A stretch of 64,000 nucleotides of DNA, from positions 15,538,282 through 15,602,281 of the forward strand of contig NC_065535.1 of the NCBI RefSeq assembly GCF_932294415.1, read 5' to 3'. Below, one piece after another: positions 1-9,728 of the stretch; the stretch's first letter is position 1; each line of letters opens with the position of its first letter. Source of the stretch: Quercus robur (Eukaryota > Streptophyta > Magnoliopsida > Fagales > Fagaceae). Both the position numbers and the translations under genes were made by a program. The notes beneath the pieces were generated by a model, which saw nothing but the letters and a program-made list of their open reading frames with translations, was not told the origin of the DNA and searched no databases.

Positions 1-43
1 ACTAACCCCCTTAAACTACGAAAATGCACCATCAGCACCTTAA

Positions 44-557
44 GGGTGTGTTTGTTTAGAGGTGAAATAGGGTGGATGGAGCTGTTTAATGGACAAAAAT
101 GTGCACATGGGCAATTCGTACAATTACTTTCTTCTTCTTTTTATCTTTTTTTTTCCTCTCTTTTTTTTTTGTGTGTGCTTTTCCTGAGCACTTCTTCCTC
201 TCTTTTTTTTTTTTTTTTTTTTCTTTTTTTCCTTTCCTGGATGTTCCCTCTTTTTTTTCTTAGGTTGTGGGTGTGATAGTTGTTTAGGTTTTTTTTTTTT
301 TTTTTTAACTAGATATGATTTTTTTTGGGACATGATTTTTATTTTTTACTAAATTGGGTGATTTTTTTTATCACTTTTTTGTTTTAATTGGCCATCATTT
401 TTTAACAATTGTATATTAGTAAATTTATACAAATTCACTTTTTCCATCCCTCCACTTTTCCACTCCAAAAAAAAAAAAAATACGTATATATATATATATA
501 TATAAATTAAAATCTTTTCATCCTCCCACTTTTCCACCCCTCCAACCAAACGAACCC
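44..557. mobile_element. PIF/Harbinger-like MITE
   Basis: The left end reads GGGTGTGTTTGTTTAGAGG. The right end, read on the other strand, is GGGTTCGTTTGGTTGGAGG, giving imperfect terminal inverted repeats. Both ends are flanked by the trinucleotide TAA (41-43 and 558-560), the usual target duplication of PIF/Harbinger elements. The interior is poly-T runs, a TA microsatellite (484-503) and no coding sequence, so it is non-autonomous. Confidence 0.65.
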
Positions 558-724
558 TAAAACCAAAACCTTGTAATACTTAGACCCCTTACATCACTTT
601 CCCAATTAAGTTTGACAAAAAGCATAGTCACATGAGTTCTGCATGACACCAACGGGCATGGAACCCACTAATCCCAGCTAAAATGATTAAAATGCGCCCC
701 CCACATCAGTTACACTTTGAAAAT

Positions 725-926
725 ATTAAGATATGCTAATTGACTTGTAAAACTCTTGATTATAAAATCCTATTATTAATTTTTTTTTAAGAAAAAATAC
801 AAATAATAATTAATAAATTAATGCTAATAATACAACTTTATCAACCTCTAATATTAATATTCCAATTTCTTAAAATCTAAGAACAAAGAACTTTGGCCCC
901 CCAAGTTTGAATCCTAGTTCGTCCTG
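725..926. mobile_element. Right end of a hAT-like element in GDSL intron 1
   Basis: This stretch matches 23640-23850 by eye, including the shared run TGATTATAAA, the AT-rich middle and the terminal GTTCGTCCTG (GTTCCGTCCCTG in the fuller copy). It stops where homology of this block with intron 1 of the complete lipase gene (31090-31167) begins, so it is an insertion, or a breakpoint, inside intron 1 of the left lipase copy. The other end is not recognised; it may lie off the window. Confidence 0.5.
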
Positions 927-1008
927 TATGATGTGATTTTCCCAAAAACACAAACAAACAAAAAGAAAATAATACCACGAGAGAGAGAGAGAGATCATGA
1001 ATTAATAC

Positions 1009-1294
1009 CTATCATGTCCGAGGGGACCTTGCCGTCGCTGAATCTGCCTGTTGCAACTTTTCCTTTAAAGTCAATCCCATACGGACTGTAATTAGCCTTA
1101 GATGGAGTTACTCGATTGTTGTTGTTGCCTGTATCCACTGTCGAATCTCCAAAGATAAAAATTGCAGGATAGGTTTCATTTGGTGGTAGCTTTATGACAG
1201 CCATGGTGTTGTAGAAGAGAACAAACAATATGAGATTGAACAATAATATTGAACAAGGGTGGGAGTTCACAAAGAGAGACTGCATTTTCTTCAT
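1009..1294 (-). CDS. GDSL esterase/lipase, exon 1 only (copy A)
   Basis: Extracellular lipid or ester hydrolase of the plant EXL type. The exon encodes a hydrophobic signal peptide followed by block [13 protein letters not shown], with the nucleophile serine, and continues to VPSDMIG. It ends at a splice donor (GATAG then GTATTAAT at 1008-1007), the same junction as in the complete paralogue at 28181-31444. Translation could start at 1294 (MKKMQSLF) or at the second methionine at 1285; the paralogue starts at the equivalent of the second. Exons 2-5 are not found in the 1 kb to the left. Intron 1 of the paralogue is 969 bp and here a hAT-like end sits in the intron, so the rest may lie beyond the window, or the gene may be broken. 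The TATA-like stretch at 1372-1380 is about 80 bases upstream. Confidence 0.75.
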
Positions 1295-1711
1295 TGGCTT
1301 GCTTGCTCACAGACTCAATGTGAAAGACGTATGTACAGGTTGGCGGGGTGTACAGTTTCCTTTGCATATGATATAAATAGTAGGTTGAACTATTGTTTTA
1401 ATCCTCCACCTAACCTTCGTCTTTGTATTAATTTTGTCCCTAGATCCGACAGTGAGGGGAGAATAAACGTGTCATGTCTTAATTCATAAAACTAAATAAA
1501 AATGTGACACGTCTTATACTTTTAAGTATGGTGATTCTAATAATATGATATAAAATCACCAATTTAAATGTTGAATAGTTTTGAGAATTTTAGTCTTTGT
1601 TAGTATAAACTATATAGTATAGGAGATCAATCATAAGAGCTTTTATAGCAAATGTTTTTTTTTTTTTTTATTATAAAGTTTCAATCGGTAATGTTTGCTT
1701 TTGATGATTAT

Positions 1712-1822
1712 GTTTTTTATTATCAAACTAAGACATCAATCAGTTTTTAATGTAGACAGAGATTAAATCTCATATCTCTTATTTAACCCTCAGAGACTTT
1801 ACCAGTTGAGTTAACTAAAACC
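1712..1822 (-). mobile_element. tRNA-derived SINE
   Basis: On the minus strand it reads TTAACTCAACTGGTAAAGTC (A-box-like), then a B-box-like stretch in which GATTTAATCTC replaces the usual GGTTCRANYCC. The same element lies at 2377-2487, 32126-32240 and 51286-51412, always in minus orientation. The B box is best preserved at 51343 (GGTTCGAGCC on the minus strand). Confidence 0.6.
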
Positions 1823-1833
1823 TACTATAACAA

Positions 1834-2083
1834 ATGTTTTTTAGTATACTCCAGTTTGGAAATTATCATGTTTTTTGTACTTTTCAATTTATTGGTTTTT
1901 CTCATGTACGTCGCCAAGGGAATAGTGTAGCACATGCTTTGGCTAGAAGGGCTATTAGGGAAGTTGATTTAACTGCCTGGATGGAAGATGTACCACCAGA
2001 CATCCACCATAGTGTTCAGGCTGATTTAGCCAATTTTGATTAATAATAATAGTTAACTTCTTTCTCAAAAAAAAAAAAAAAAA
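1834..2083 (+). pseudogene. 5'-truncated LINE: end of RNase H-like domain plus tail
   Basis: The frame 1834-2043 encodes the C-terminal part of the reverse-transcriptase-associated RNase H domain of plant LINEs: [17 protein letters not shown], then WMEDVPP, a stop and the tail TTAACTTCTTTCTC followed by 17 A (2067-2083). The paralogous block near 32260 lacks it, so it inserted after the segmental duplication or was lost there. The intact 3' end makes it the reference for the tail-only insertions reported below. Confidence 0.75.
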
Positions 2084-2376
2084 GCATCTTTTTGAAAGAC
2101 CACATATAATTTTTTTTTTTTCTCAAAATTACGTGTCATGTCTTAATTCATAAAACTAAATAAAAATGTGACATGTCTTATACTTTTAAGTATGGTGATT
2201 CTAATAATATAATATAAAATCAACAATTTAAATGTTGAATAGTTTTGAGAATTTTAGTCTTTGTTAGTATAAACTATATAGTATAGGAGATCAATCATAA
2301 GAGCTTTTATAGCAAATGTTTTTTTTTTATTATTATTATAAAGTTTCAATCGGTAATGTTTGCTTTTGATGATTAT

Positions 2377-2487
2377 GTTTTTTATTATCAAACTAAGACA
2401 TCAATCAGTTTTTAATGTAGACAGAGATTAAATCTCATATCTCTTATTTAACCCTCAGAGACTTTACCAGTTGAGTTAACTAAAACC
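2377..2487 (-). mobile_element. tRNA-derived SINE (duplicated copy)
   Basis: Copy of the SINE at 1712-1822, carried along by the 664-bp tandem duplication. Confidence 0.6.
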
Positions 2488-2498
2488 CACTATAACAA

Positions 2499-2747
2499 AT
2501 GTTTTTTAGTATACTCCAGTTTGGAAATTATCATGTTTTTTGTACTTTTCAATTTATTGGTTTTTCTCATGTACGTCGCCAAGGGAATAGTGTAGCACAT
2601 GCTTTGGCTAGAAGGGCTATTAGGGAAGCTGATTTAACTGCCTGGATGGAAGATGTACCACCAGACATCCACCATAGTGTTCAGGCTGATTTAGCCAATT
2701 TTGATTAATAATAATAGTTAACTTCTTTCTCAAAAAAAAAAAAAAAA
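2499..2747 (+). pseudogene. 5'-truncated LINE, tandem copy
   Basis: Duplicate of the LINE end at 1834-2083. It has one replacement in the translated part (READL for REVDL) and a poly-A tail at 2732-2747. It has no independent function: it is a 69-residue fragment without catalytic residues. Confidence 0.75.
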
Positions 2748-2821
2748 CATCTTTTTGAAAGACCACATATAATTTTTTTTTTTCTCAAAATTCCTTTTTT
2801 TTCAAGATAACAAAATATTAT

Positions 2822-4670
2822 GGGCAAATTATTACTTACCCACCTGTGGTTTGGTGGAAATTTAAATTGTCTACCTGTAGTTTGAAATTTAACACTTTAC
2901 CCACCTGAGCTTAGCTCAGTTAGAGTTTTGTAACCCACCTCTATTAAAAACAGGGTTAAATATATAATTTTGTTATACTTTTATATCTCTCTCCTCCAAA
3001 AACACATAAAAACATAAAAATGTAAGATGAAATAAGATCAAAAAGATGTTGGTAAGGTTTTGAAAAAAACATTTAAAAGAAAAGCTTCCTTTGCCTAAGC
3101 TAAAGTCCACTCTCATTCTTCGGTTGAGTCCACAAACAAACTTCCTACAAGCAAATCAATGTACCAAGGTACCAGTGATTAATGATTTACATTTTCTAGG
3201 TGGATTGGATACTCTGAAATAAATGAAGGCCGAAAGAAAGGTTGTAAGCAGTGGGCCAGTGACGTTACACCAACTAGTTGAGTGGGAGATTTCAAGTAAA
3301 ACATTCTTCTCAATGAAAGGATGTATGGGCCAGTGACGTTACACCGACTAGTTGAGTGGGACTGTGGGAGATTTCAAGTAAAACATGCTTCTCAATTGAA
3401 AGGATGTATGGTATGAACACTCGATCAATGGATTACTTAGCAAAATCGGATGTATGGTAAACATTATCAACAAATTAAAAGACAAAACTACACGATGCTT
3501 TTCAATCCCAAGCAATTATATTTGGCGTTGTGTTCAATATTGTTCTCTAGACATTGGAGGGGTGTCCTTCAAAGTAGCTGTGCCCACTCCTTTAAAGATT
3601 CCCAATTGTCCCTTGAAACAAGTTTCAAGTTTATGATCATAAATCATGTAGATATACTATCTTAATCTAGTATTCACTCTAAAACTTAACCAGAAACAAA
3701 ACAAATCAATGAGAAATTCCAATGTATTTGAACATATATGTAGATATACTACTTTAATCTAGTATTCACTCTAAAACTTAACCAGCAACGAAACAAATCA
3801 ATGAGAAATTCCAATGTATTTGAACATATATAAAGGAGTGACAACAGCACGTTAAGGAGTATATCAGTGCATACAACCCAGTAAATCAATGACGAAGCAA
3901 GAATTCATGTAGTTGTATATAATTTTTTTTTTTTTTAAATTTACCATCATCTTTTTGGTCTTATTTGATATTATATTTGATAGGCTCGATCATATCATCA
4001 ACGTCCATCCATTCACGACTAGGGACGGACGACCTATCCAAGCTCGTCTTGGAAGCAATGGCCGTCGTTCAAGGACGAGTGAATCCACCTCCACTCCTAA
4101 AGGAACCGTTATAAAACATTAATCAGCTTCCAGACCATTGGGAGGGGCAGCTCATCATTAACACCCCGCAGGGGCGTTACCAGGGAAGAATAAAATCTTC
4201 ATCAAGGCTCCACCAACAGCTAGAAGAAACCACCTGCGAGTGCATGCATATAAATACATAACTCCAAAAGGGGAGGAGGTAATTCAAAAACTCTAGCATA
4301 TTATTTTCACAACTTCTCTTTTGTCAATCTTTCTGGCTTTGGCATCGGAGGCTTTTTGGCAGGCACCACGCCGACGACTTGCATCCATTCTTCCCTTCAC
4401 TCGTTCTTGGAGATCGAGTTGGTTGAGGACGACATCAATCTGGATGATCATCCTTGGCTGACGATCTGAACATCATCAATATTTTTATATTTTTTGTGTT
4501 TTTGGAGGAGAGAGATATAAAACTAAAGCAAAATTACACATTTAGCTCTATTTTTAATAGAGGTGGGTTACAAAACCCTAACCTCAGGAGAGTAAAGTGT
4601 CAAATTTCAAATTACAAGTAGGCAACTTAAATTTCCGCCAAACTACAGGTGGGTAAATTATAATTTCTCC
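2822..4670. mobile_element. Non-autonomous Mutator-like element (1.85 kb, long TIRs)
   Basis: Terminal inverted repeats of about 180 bp run at 2822-3005 and 4490-4670. The left begins GGGCAAATTATTACTTACCC; the right, reversed, begins GGAGAAATTATAATTTACCC. Flanking 9-bp target duplications are AAATATTAT (2813-2821) and AAATCTTAT (4671-4679), with one mismatch. Copy B carries the empty site near 32405. Long TIRs with a 9-bp duplication define the MULE class. The interior has two short tandem duplications (3252-3408 and 3648-3835) and a piece that looks like a retrotransposon LTR, but no transposase. Confidence 0.85.
3975..4470 (+). mobile_element. LTR-like fragment carried inside the MULE
   Basis: This GC-richer stretch differs sharply from the AT-rich MULE around it. 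It carries a TATA-type element (CATATAAATACATAA around 4247-4260) and, about 100 bases on, a TCGGAGGC and CACGCCGACGAC stretch of the kind found in U5 regions of plant LTRs. No clean LTR ends are visible, so it is a captured or nested fragment. A captured gene promoter is the alternative. Confidence 0.35.
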
Positions 4671-5107
4671 AAATCTTATATATCTAAATAAAAATACTTA
4701 TAGAAGATCTTAATTTTAGGGGAGACCATGAACCCCACCTCATCTATATGTATAGTTCTAACTCTATCCTCCATCTCAACCACCACATCCCATTAGCCAA
4801 TTGCAAATTAACATATATTATATGTGGATTAGGTTTTCGAAATAGAGCCCAATGCCATTCTAATCATGAAACCGCAAATTAACATATATTATATGTGGAT
4901 TAGGTTTCGAAATAGAGCCCAATGCCAGTCTAATCATAAAACCACAAATAGCAACAATTGGAATTATCCATAATTTAGAGCTTTAGAAGGTTCATGCTTT
5001 CATTATTTCTTGTAAATCTTGAGATTATAAGCATATTTGACCTATTGATGCCTAATTCTCATATTCAAAAAAATTTAATAATAGGCGACATGGCAGGATT
5101 GATATCC

Positions 5108-5108
<1 letters not shown>

Positions 5109-5165
<57 letters not shown>
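5109..5165. repeat. ATT microsatellite
   Basis: About 19 ATT units. Copy B has the same site at 32845-32862 with only about six units, so the tract expanded here or shrank there. Confidence 0.9.
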
Positions 5166-5169
<4 letters not shown>

Positions 5170-5180
5170 TTTGCTAAAAA

Positions 5181-5275
5181 TAGTGTAGTTCAATTGGTTG
5201 ACAATACCTAATATTTCCAATATGTCCAGGTTTCAAATCTTCACTCTCTTATTGTAACTATCTAATTATCCAAAA
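5181..5275 (+). mobile_element. Short tRNA-like SINE
   Basis: TAGTGTAGTTCAATTGGTTG resembles a pol III A box region, and CCAGGTTTCAAATCTT 50 bases on resembles a B box. An A-rich end follows. The same element lies at the colinear position 32871-32970 in copy B, so it predates the segmental duplication. Confidence 0.5.
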
Positions 5276-5467
5276 AATAAAAATCCTCTATTTTATTTAT
5301 TTTTTGAGAATCTTTATTTTTATGGTTAGGGAACAGAGTTACAGGGATGATTTGACTAAGCCCTCTGAATTCTTTTATTATTTTTCTATAAATACTTAAA
5401 TAGGATAGGACTATAGGAGTACAAAGTAAAAGAAAGAATAATAAATAAAATAAAAAAATAAAAAGAT

Positions 5468-5750
5468 AAAGGTAAATTGCAAGTTACACTCCTAAAATTT
5501 GGGGTGTTTGGATTTTACATCCTAAAATTTCAGAATTTAAATTTTATCCTCTAAAGTTTGGAGGTGTTTGGAATTTATACTCTGATGTTTCAAAATTTAG
5601 ATTTTACCCCATAAAGTTTGGAAGTTTTCGATTTTACACTCCCAAATTCTGAAACTTTAGAGTGTAAAATCTAAATACCTTCAAACCTTAGGGAGTAAAA
5701 TCTAAATACCCCTAAAATTTAGAGAGCAAACTTCAAATTTTGAAATGTAA
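5468..5750. mobile_element. Palindromic MITE (copy A)
   Basis: The element consists of variants of TTTAGATTTTACCCCC and AAAGTTTGGAAGTG in direct orientation on its left half and inverted on its right half. It is also present at 33168-33450 in copy B, so it is older than the duplication. Confidence 0.5.
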
Positions 5751-6336
5751 AAAAAAGAAAATGAGGCGGTCAATCATTTTGGTAGATGAATACCAGGAAA
5801 AAGACCCTACATCATCAAATAGTATTGTTAGATGTGAACATTATTAATACTAACTTGTAACCTCATGTACATACATGAATACATTTAAAGATATACAATA
5901 AAATGCATAGTATAATTCTTATATATATAATTTAAATATTATTGATAATCATTCTTATTCTTATATTTTGTTAACTCTTTGAAAAGTGTAAGAATATTAT
6001 TAGGTATAAAATGTAAATTGTCCATGTTTACTTATTTATTTTTATTTTTATTTTTCTATTACTTCTTGATTTTTGTTATTGTGAACTTTTTTTATTTATT
6101 TTTTTACGATTTATTTATTTTAAACTCTTTGGATTTTGTATTTAATAACTCACTTAGATGAATATTTAAAAAGTGGTTCCACATTTGATTCTAAAATTAG
6201 GAAATAAAACTCTCTCTAAAAACAAATAACTTAGGACACATGGTACAAAATTTGACTAATTTAATTGGATTTTCTTTGTGTTTTGCCTCTTTTTTTTTTT
6301 TTTTTTTAAAGTGAGTTTTGCCTACTAATATTAATT

Positions 6337-6367
<31 letters not shown>

Positions 6368-6391
6368 GTTTGCAATTGTAAATATCCTATA

Positions 6392-7200
6392 AATGGGCAA
6401 CTAATCTCTTTTTTGGAAATATCTGGAAAAAAAATGGCACGGTTGAAAACTATCTCAAGAAAAAAAAAAAAAAAATCTTTTTCGAAAAAGGCATCTAAAA
6501 TAGTAAGTACTAATAATTCTAAAATTTTAGGTGGGAGTTTGGATCATAGTAAATTCAGAGGTTCGTATTCATACTTTAAAGCAAAGAAAGGGATATTTAA
6601 ATGCGGTTCATTATTTAGCCAAAAACAAAATGCGGTTCATTAAAGCCACGCCACTTCACGTGATTAAGCAGTTAATGGATGAGACCATTCAATTGATAAT
6701 TACTATAAGAGAGCTTCATGGCAGTTAAACTCGATATGAGTAAGGCATACGATAGGGTAGAATTGGTTTTTGTTGAAAAGGTGATGAGGAAGCTGGGTTT
6801 TCAACACCCATTCAATCATTTTCCATGAAAACCCAGCTTCCTCATCACCTTTTCAACAAAAACCCATTTTACCCTATCGTATGTCTTACTCATATCGAGT
6901 TTAACTGCCATGAAGCTCTCTTATAGTAATTATCAATTGAACGTTCTCATCCATCAACTACTTAATCATGTGGCTTTAATGAACCGCATTTAAATATCCC
7001 TTTCTTTGCTTTATAGTACGAATACGAACCTCTGAATTTATTACAATCCAAACTCCCACCTAAAATTTCAGAATTATTAGTGCTTACTATTTTAGTTGCC
7101 TTTTTTGAAAAAGACTTTTATTTTCCCCCTTGATATAGTTTCAACCGTGCCATTTTTTTTTTTGGAGATATTTCCGAAAAAGACATTAGTTGCCCATTTA
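6392..7200. repeat. 0.4-kb near-perfect inverted repeat (palindrome)
   Basis: Arm 6392-6810 is repeated in reverse at 6828-7200, with a spacer of about 20-26 bp (CAACACCCATTCAATC...). The pairing of TAAATGGGCAACTAATCTC at the outer left with the outer right, and of GATGAGGAAGCTGGGTTTT at the centre, is plain. The outer part of the left arm corresponds to copy B (34020-34240), which has only one arm. The inner 95 bp is a LINE reverse-transcriptase fragment. Confidence 0.9.
6714..6812 (+). pseudogene. LINE reverse-transcriptase fragment, left palindrome arm
   Basis: Translation gives KLDMSKAYDRVE, followed by FVEKVMRKLGF. This is the highly conserved RT segment of plant LINEs that holds the first catalytic aspartate (LDMSKAYDRVEW); the tryptophan after VE is leucine here. 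An inverted copy lies at 6829-6925. In intact LINEs the next block is the one at 21214. Confidence 0.85.
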
Positions 7201-7790
7201 GCGACGACCAAAAAATCATCACTATTAGGCACACATTATTGACGATAATATATGGTCCTCGCTAATAAGTGCATAGTAGCAATGACAGAAAGGTAGTCGC
7301 TAATAAGTCGTTGCTAACGCCATGGATGGAATTTTATTTACTTTTGGAAAATGGAGGAAAACTTTTAGCAACGACAATAAATTTTGTAGCGATGACATTT
7401 ATGTTGCTAAAATAAGGTTTATTTTAACGACAACATCTATTGTCACTAATAATCATCTTTAGTGACGACCTTGTGTATTATCGCAGATATGCGGCCAAAA
7501 ATATATAGTAAATATATTATATATATATACTTTATTTTTTAGTGATGACACATTGGTCGTTGCTATTAGAAAGCTATTAGCGACGATATAATTTGTCGTC
7601 TCTGATAATCACCTTTTAGCAATAACACAACATGTTGTCGCAAATATATCTACCAAAATATAATGGAGGGAAAATTTTCCACTATCAAAAAGTGGTGGGA
7701 ATTATTGGAGGGAATCAGATTATATATTAGCAACGAATCAGGTCGTCGCTATACGGGATCTTTTAATGAAGACAAAGATTGTCATCACTA
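7199..7790. mobile_element. CACTA-like subterminal repeat region (left)
   Basis: Dense short repeats of the type TAGCGACGAC and GTCGTCGCTA appear in both orientations about every 40-60 bases (7199, 7300, 7375, 7545, 7585, 7720). They match the style of 20755-21212. The canonical CACTACAAGAAA terminus is not seen at the left; the palindrome ends where it would be expected. Confidence 0.55.
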
Positions 7791-8284
7791 ATATGTGGCT
7801 AAAATAATTTTGATATATTTTTTATTTATCAAATCCTCCAAATGCCTCTTAAAATATTTAAAATGACATAAATTCCTTTAGTATATTCGAAATGATTAAA
7901 ATACCATTAGCCTTGCCAAAATGACCAAAATACCCCCAAACTTAAATAATAACCAAAATAACCTTGAAACCTACAAAGTAATTTAAAACTCTCAAATTTG
8001 TAGAGAGAGAGAGAGAGAGAGAGAGAGAAGGGAGGGCTTGTTGCTTCAGAATACTCTCAAACCACAATGTTACCCATTTGAAACTTGAAATCAATAAAAT
8101 AACAAAAATCGAGAAGGTTCTAATTCCATTCAAAATACTGACTAATACCCATAATTATCAAAATATAAATCGTATCGTGAATCAATTTTTTATTTTTCTG
8201 TATCATATGTCATAAGAAAGGTATTAGTCAATATTTACCAAACTAATAAATTCATTATAAATATTATGAATTTATAAATTCATA
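7791..8284. other. AT-rich spacer without recognised gene
   Basis: Contains a GA microsatellite (8003-8028) and repeated phrases of the type AAATGACCAAAATACC around 7860-7960. No coding sequence recognised. Confidence 0.6.
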
Positions 8285-8419
8285 ATATATTCAACTAATA
8301 ACCAATTCAATCATTAGTTATGCAATAATATTTACCAAAAGTAACTAAATAAATCAAATTAAAATATATTTATAACATACATATTCAAATTAATTAAAAT
8401 CAGAAGTGATAATTCATGA
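8285..8419. repeat. Direct repeat flanking the LTR element and satellite, left copy
   Basis: About 135 bp starting AATATATTCAACTAATAACC recurs at 16987-17130 with small differences. The LTR retroelement inserted at the right end of this copy, and the remainder (TATATGAGCCAAAATAATAA) resumes at 14338. Confidence 0.8.
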
Positions 8420-9191
8420 TGTAAGGACTCAATTTGTAACGGCCCCAAATTGGTTTATTGGGTTCGAACGTTAAAGGCCCAAACAATAAAATTGTAGAGA
8501 GTGGGTTAAAAGGCTAGGCTTTAGTCACCGAATAGTTGTTAGTCATGGTGTTCAAGATAATCGCACAAGGGTGAATCATGCTTGCCCAAGAAGGCTTTCT
8601 CCTCGGCACGGCCTGGGAGGCTCTAGTTCTTGGCCCTCGTCCTATGAGCTTAATGTTCTTGTTATCCCCTTTTTCTTTCGGTTCTCCTGGTTTTTCTGAG
8701 TCCCCCCCCCCCCCTTTGGCACATGAATTCTTACATTATATAGCCCCTCTCGGTTGATCCTGACCTTCCATCTGTTGATCAGGCAGGTAACTACTCGAGT
8801 ACCTGTCCCATCAGCCGCCTCCCCCCACTTTCTGATAGTTGCAATAACTGAAACCACACTGTTCAGGGGTCTTTTCCCATCAATGTGGCTAGGACATTTG
8901 TTGGCGCATTCAATGCGGAGGTGACGTCTTTTCCTTGAACCACTCCCACACTATACCCCCGTGCGAGTCCCATTCTACTCGCCTTTTCTTCTGGGAGCGC
9001 TTTGGGGGCTGCCTTTGATGACATGTCGTTCTTCCCTTTTAGGCCTTGGGATGCTGAGGACAGGGTCATCCTCGGCTGCATCTCTAGGCCATTTGGACTT
9101 TCGCTGCATGTCCTCGGTAACTACTCTCCTCGACGCGAGCCTTGGGCCTTAATGGAAAGTGGGCCAGGACCACAAATTCTCTGGTCCCACA
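8420..9191 (-). repeat. LTR (3' LTR in the element's sense)
   Basis: On the minus strand it starts TGTGGGACC and ends GAGTCCTTACA. A TATA-type stretch GGGGCTATATAATG reads on the minus strand at 8733-8746, as expected for U3. It is about 95% identical by eye to 13560-14332. Confidence 0.93.
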
Positions 9192-9472
9192 ATAGCCCCT
9201 CAAAATCCTGCTGTCCGGATCCTCGGACGGAGAGGAGGGTTTTGATGTCATCAAGCCTCTATCATAGCTTGTCAATCCTTGTCATCTATCAGTTCCAGAG
9301 ACTCTTCATCTGCCCGAGACACGTTCTTGGAGCCTTGGTAGGTGAAACGTGTCTTCATTAAATGCGGGCGGCTCTGTGCTTCTCACGTTCAACAGCGCAA
9401 TGGTAATCTAACGGTGGAGATTTCCTTACCTTTATGGGCGGGAAAATTCGCGCAGTTACTTTTGATGGGAGG

Positions 9473-9480
9473 TATAAATA
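9473..9480 (+). promoter_or_regulatory. TATA box of the antisense gene
   Basis: TATAAATA lies about 250 bases before the start codon, on the strand opposite to the element's sense and outside the LTR. The leader that follows is pyrimidine-rich and has a possible leader intron (donor TCTGTAAGT at about 9620). Confidence 0.55.
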
Positions 9481-9728
9481 ATTTTCAAAACTGATTTGTC
9501 TCTTCACTTTCGCACTTAAGATTTCTAGTGCACATATCCTGGGTTCAGTCAAACTTTCATCCAAATTCAAGTCTATCTCCAGCATAAAAAGCTTGTCCGA
9601 GGAACCTTTCCTCCTTTCTGTAAGTTTTCTGCTCTCACTAACTCGTGCTTTTTCTCTTCTGGGTTTATTTTTCTCTTGTTCCTCTCCTTCTCCCGTCATC
9701 CCCTGAGTCTGTTTAGTAGTTCCTAGAG

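Larger units (their letters stand above)
1467..2130. repeat. Tandem duplication, unit 1 (about 664 bp)
   Basis: The unit beginning ACGTGTCATGTCTTAATTC recurs at 2131 with only scattered differences, mainly in homopolymer runs. It contains a SINE and a LINE tail, so the duplication occurred after both had inserted. Confidence 0.9.
2131..2792. repeat. Tandem duplication, unit 2 (about 662 bp)
   Basis: Second copy of the unit at 1467-2130. The two reading frames inside (1834-2043 and 2499-2708) differ in one residue, so the duplication is recent compared with the divergence of copy A from copy B. Confidence 0.9.
932..6713. repeat. Segmental duplication, copy A
   Basis: From inside lipase intron 1 through exon 1, its promoter and far upstream DNA, this block is colinear with 31090-34240. 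Shared pieces include the SINE at 1712, the stretch at 4680-5100, the tRNA-like SINE at 5181, the MITE at 5468 and the AT-rich stretch up to 6713. Copy A is longer because it alone holds the 664-bp tandem duplication with a LINE tail (1467-2792) and the MULE (2822-4670). Confidence 0.8.

Noticed and set aside
46-276. Open frames with poly-Phe or poly-Lys around 46-333
   Set aside because: They translate poly-T/poly-A runs inside a MITE; no domain.
3913-4122. 69-codon frame inside the MULE
   Set aside because: Starts in a poly-T tract and crosses into the LTR-like fragment; no family match.
8642-9361. Several overlapping frames on both strands near 8642-9361 and again near 14004-14337
   Set aside because: They lie in the two LTRs and their edges, are duplicated with the LTR and match no protein family.
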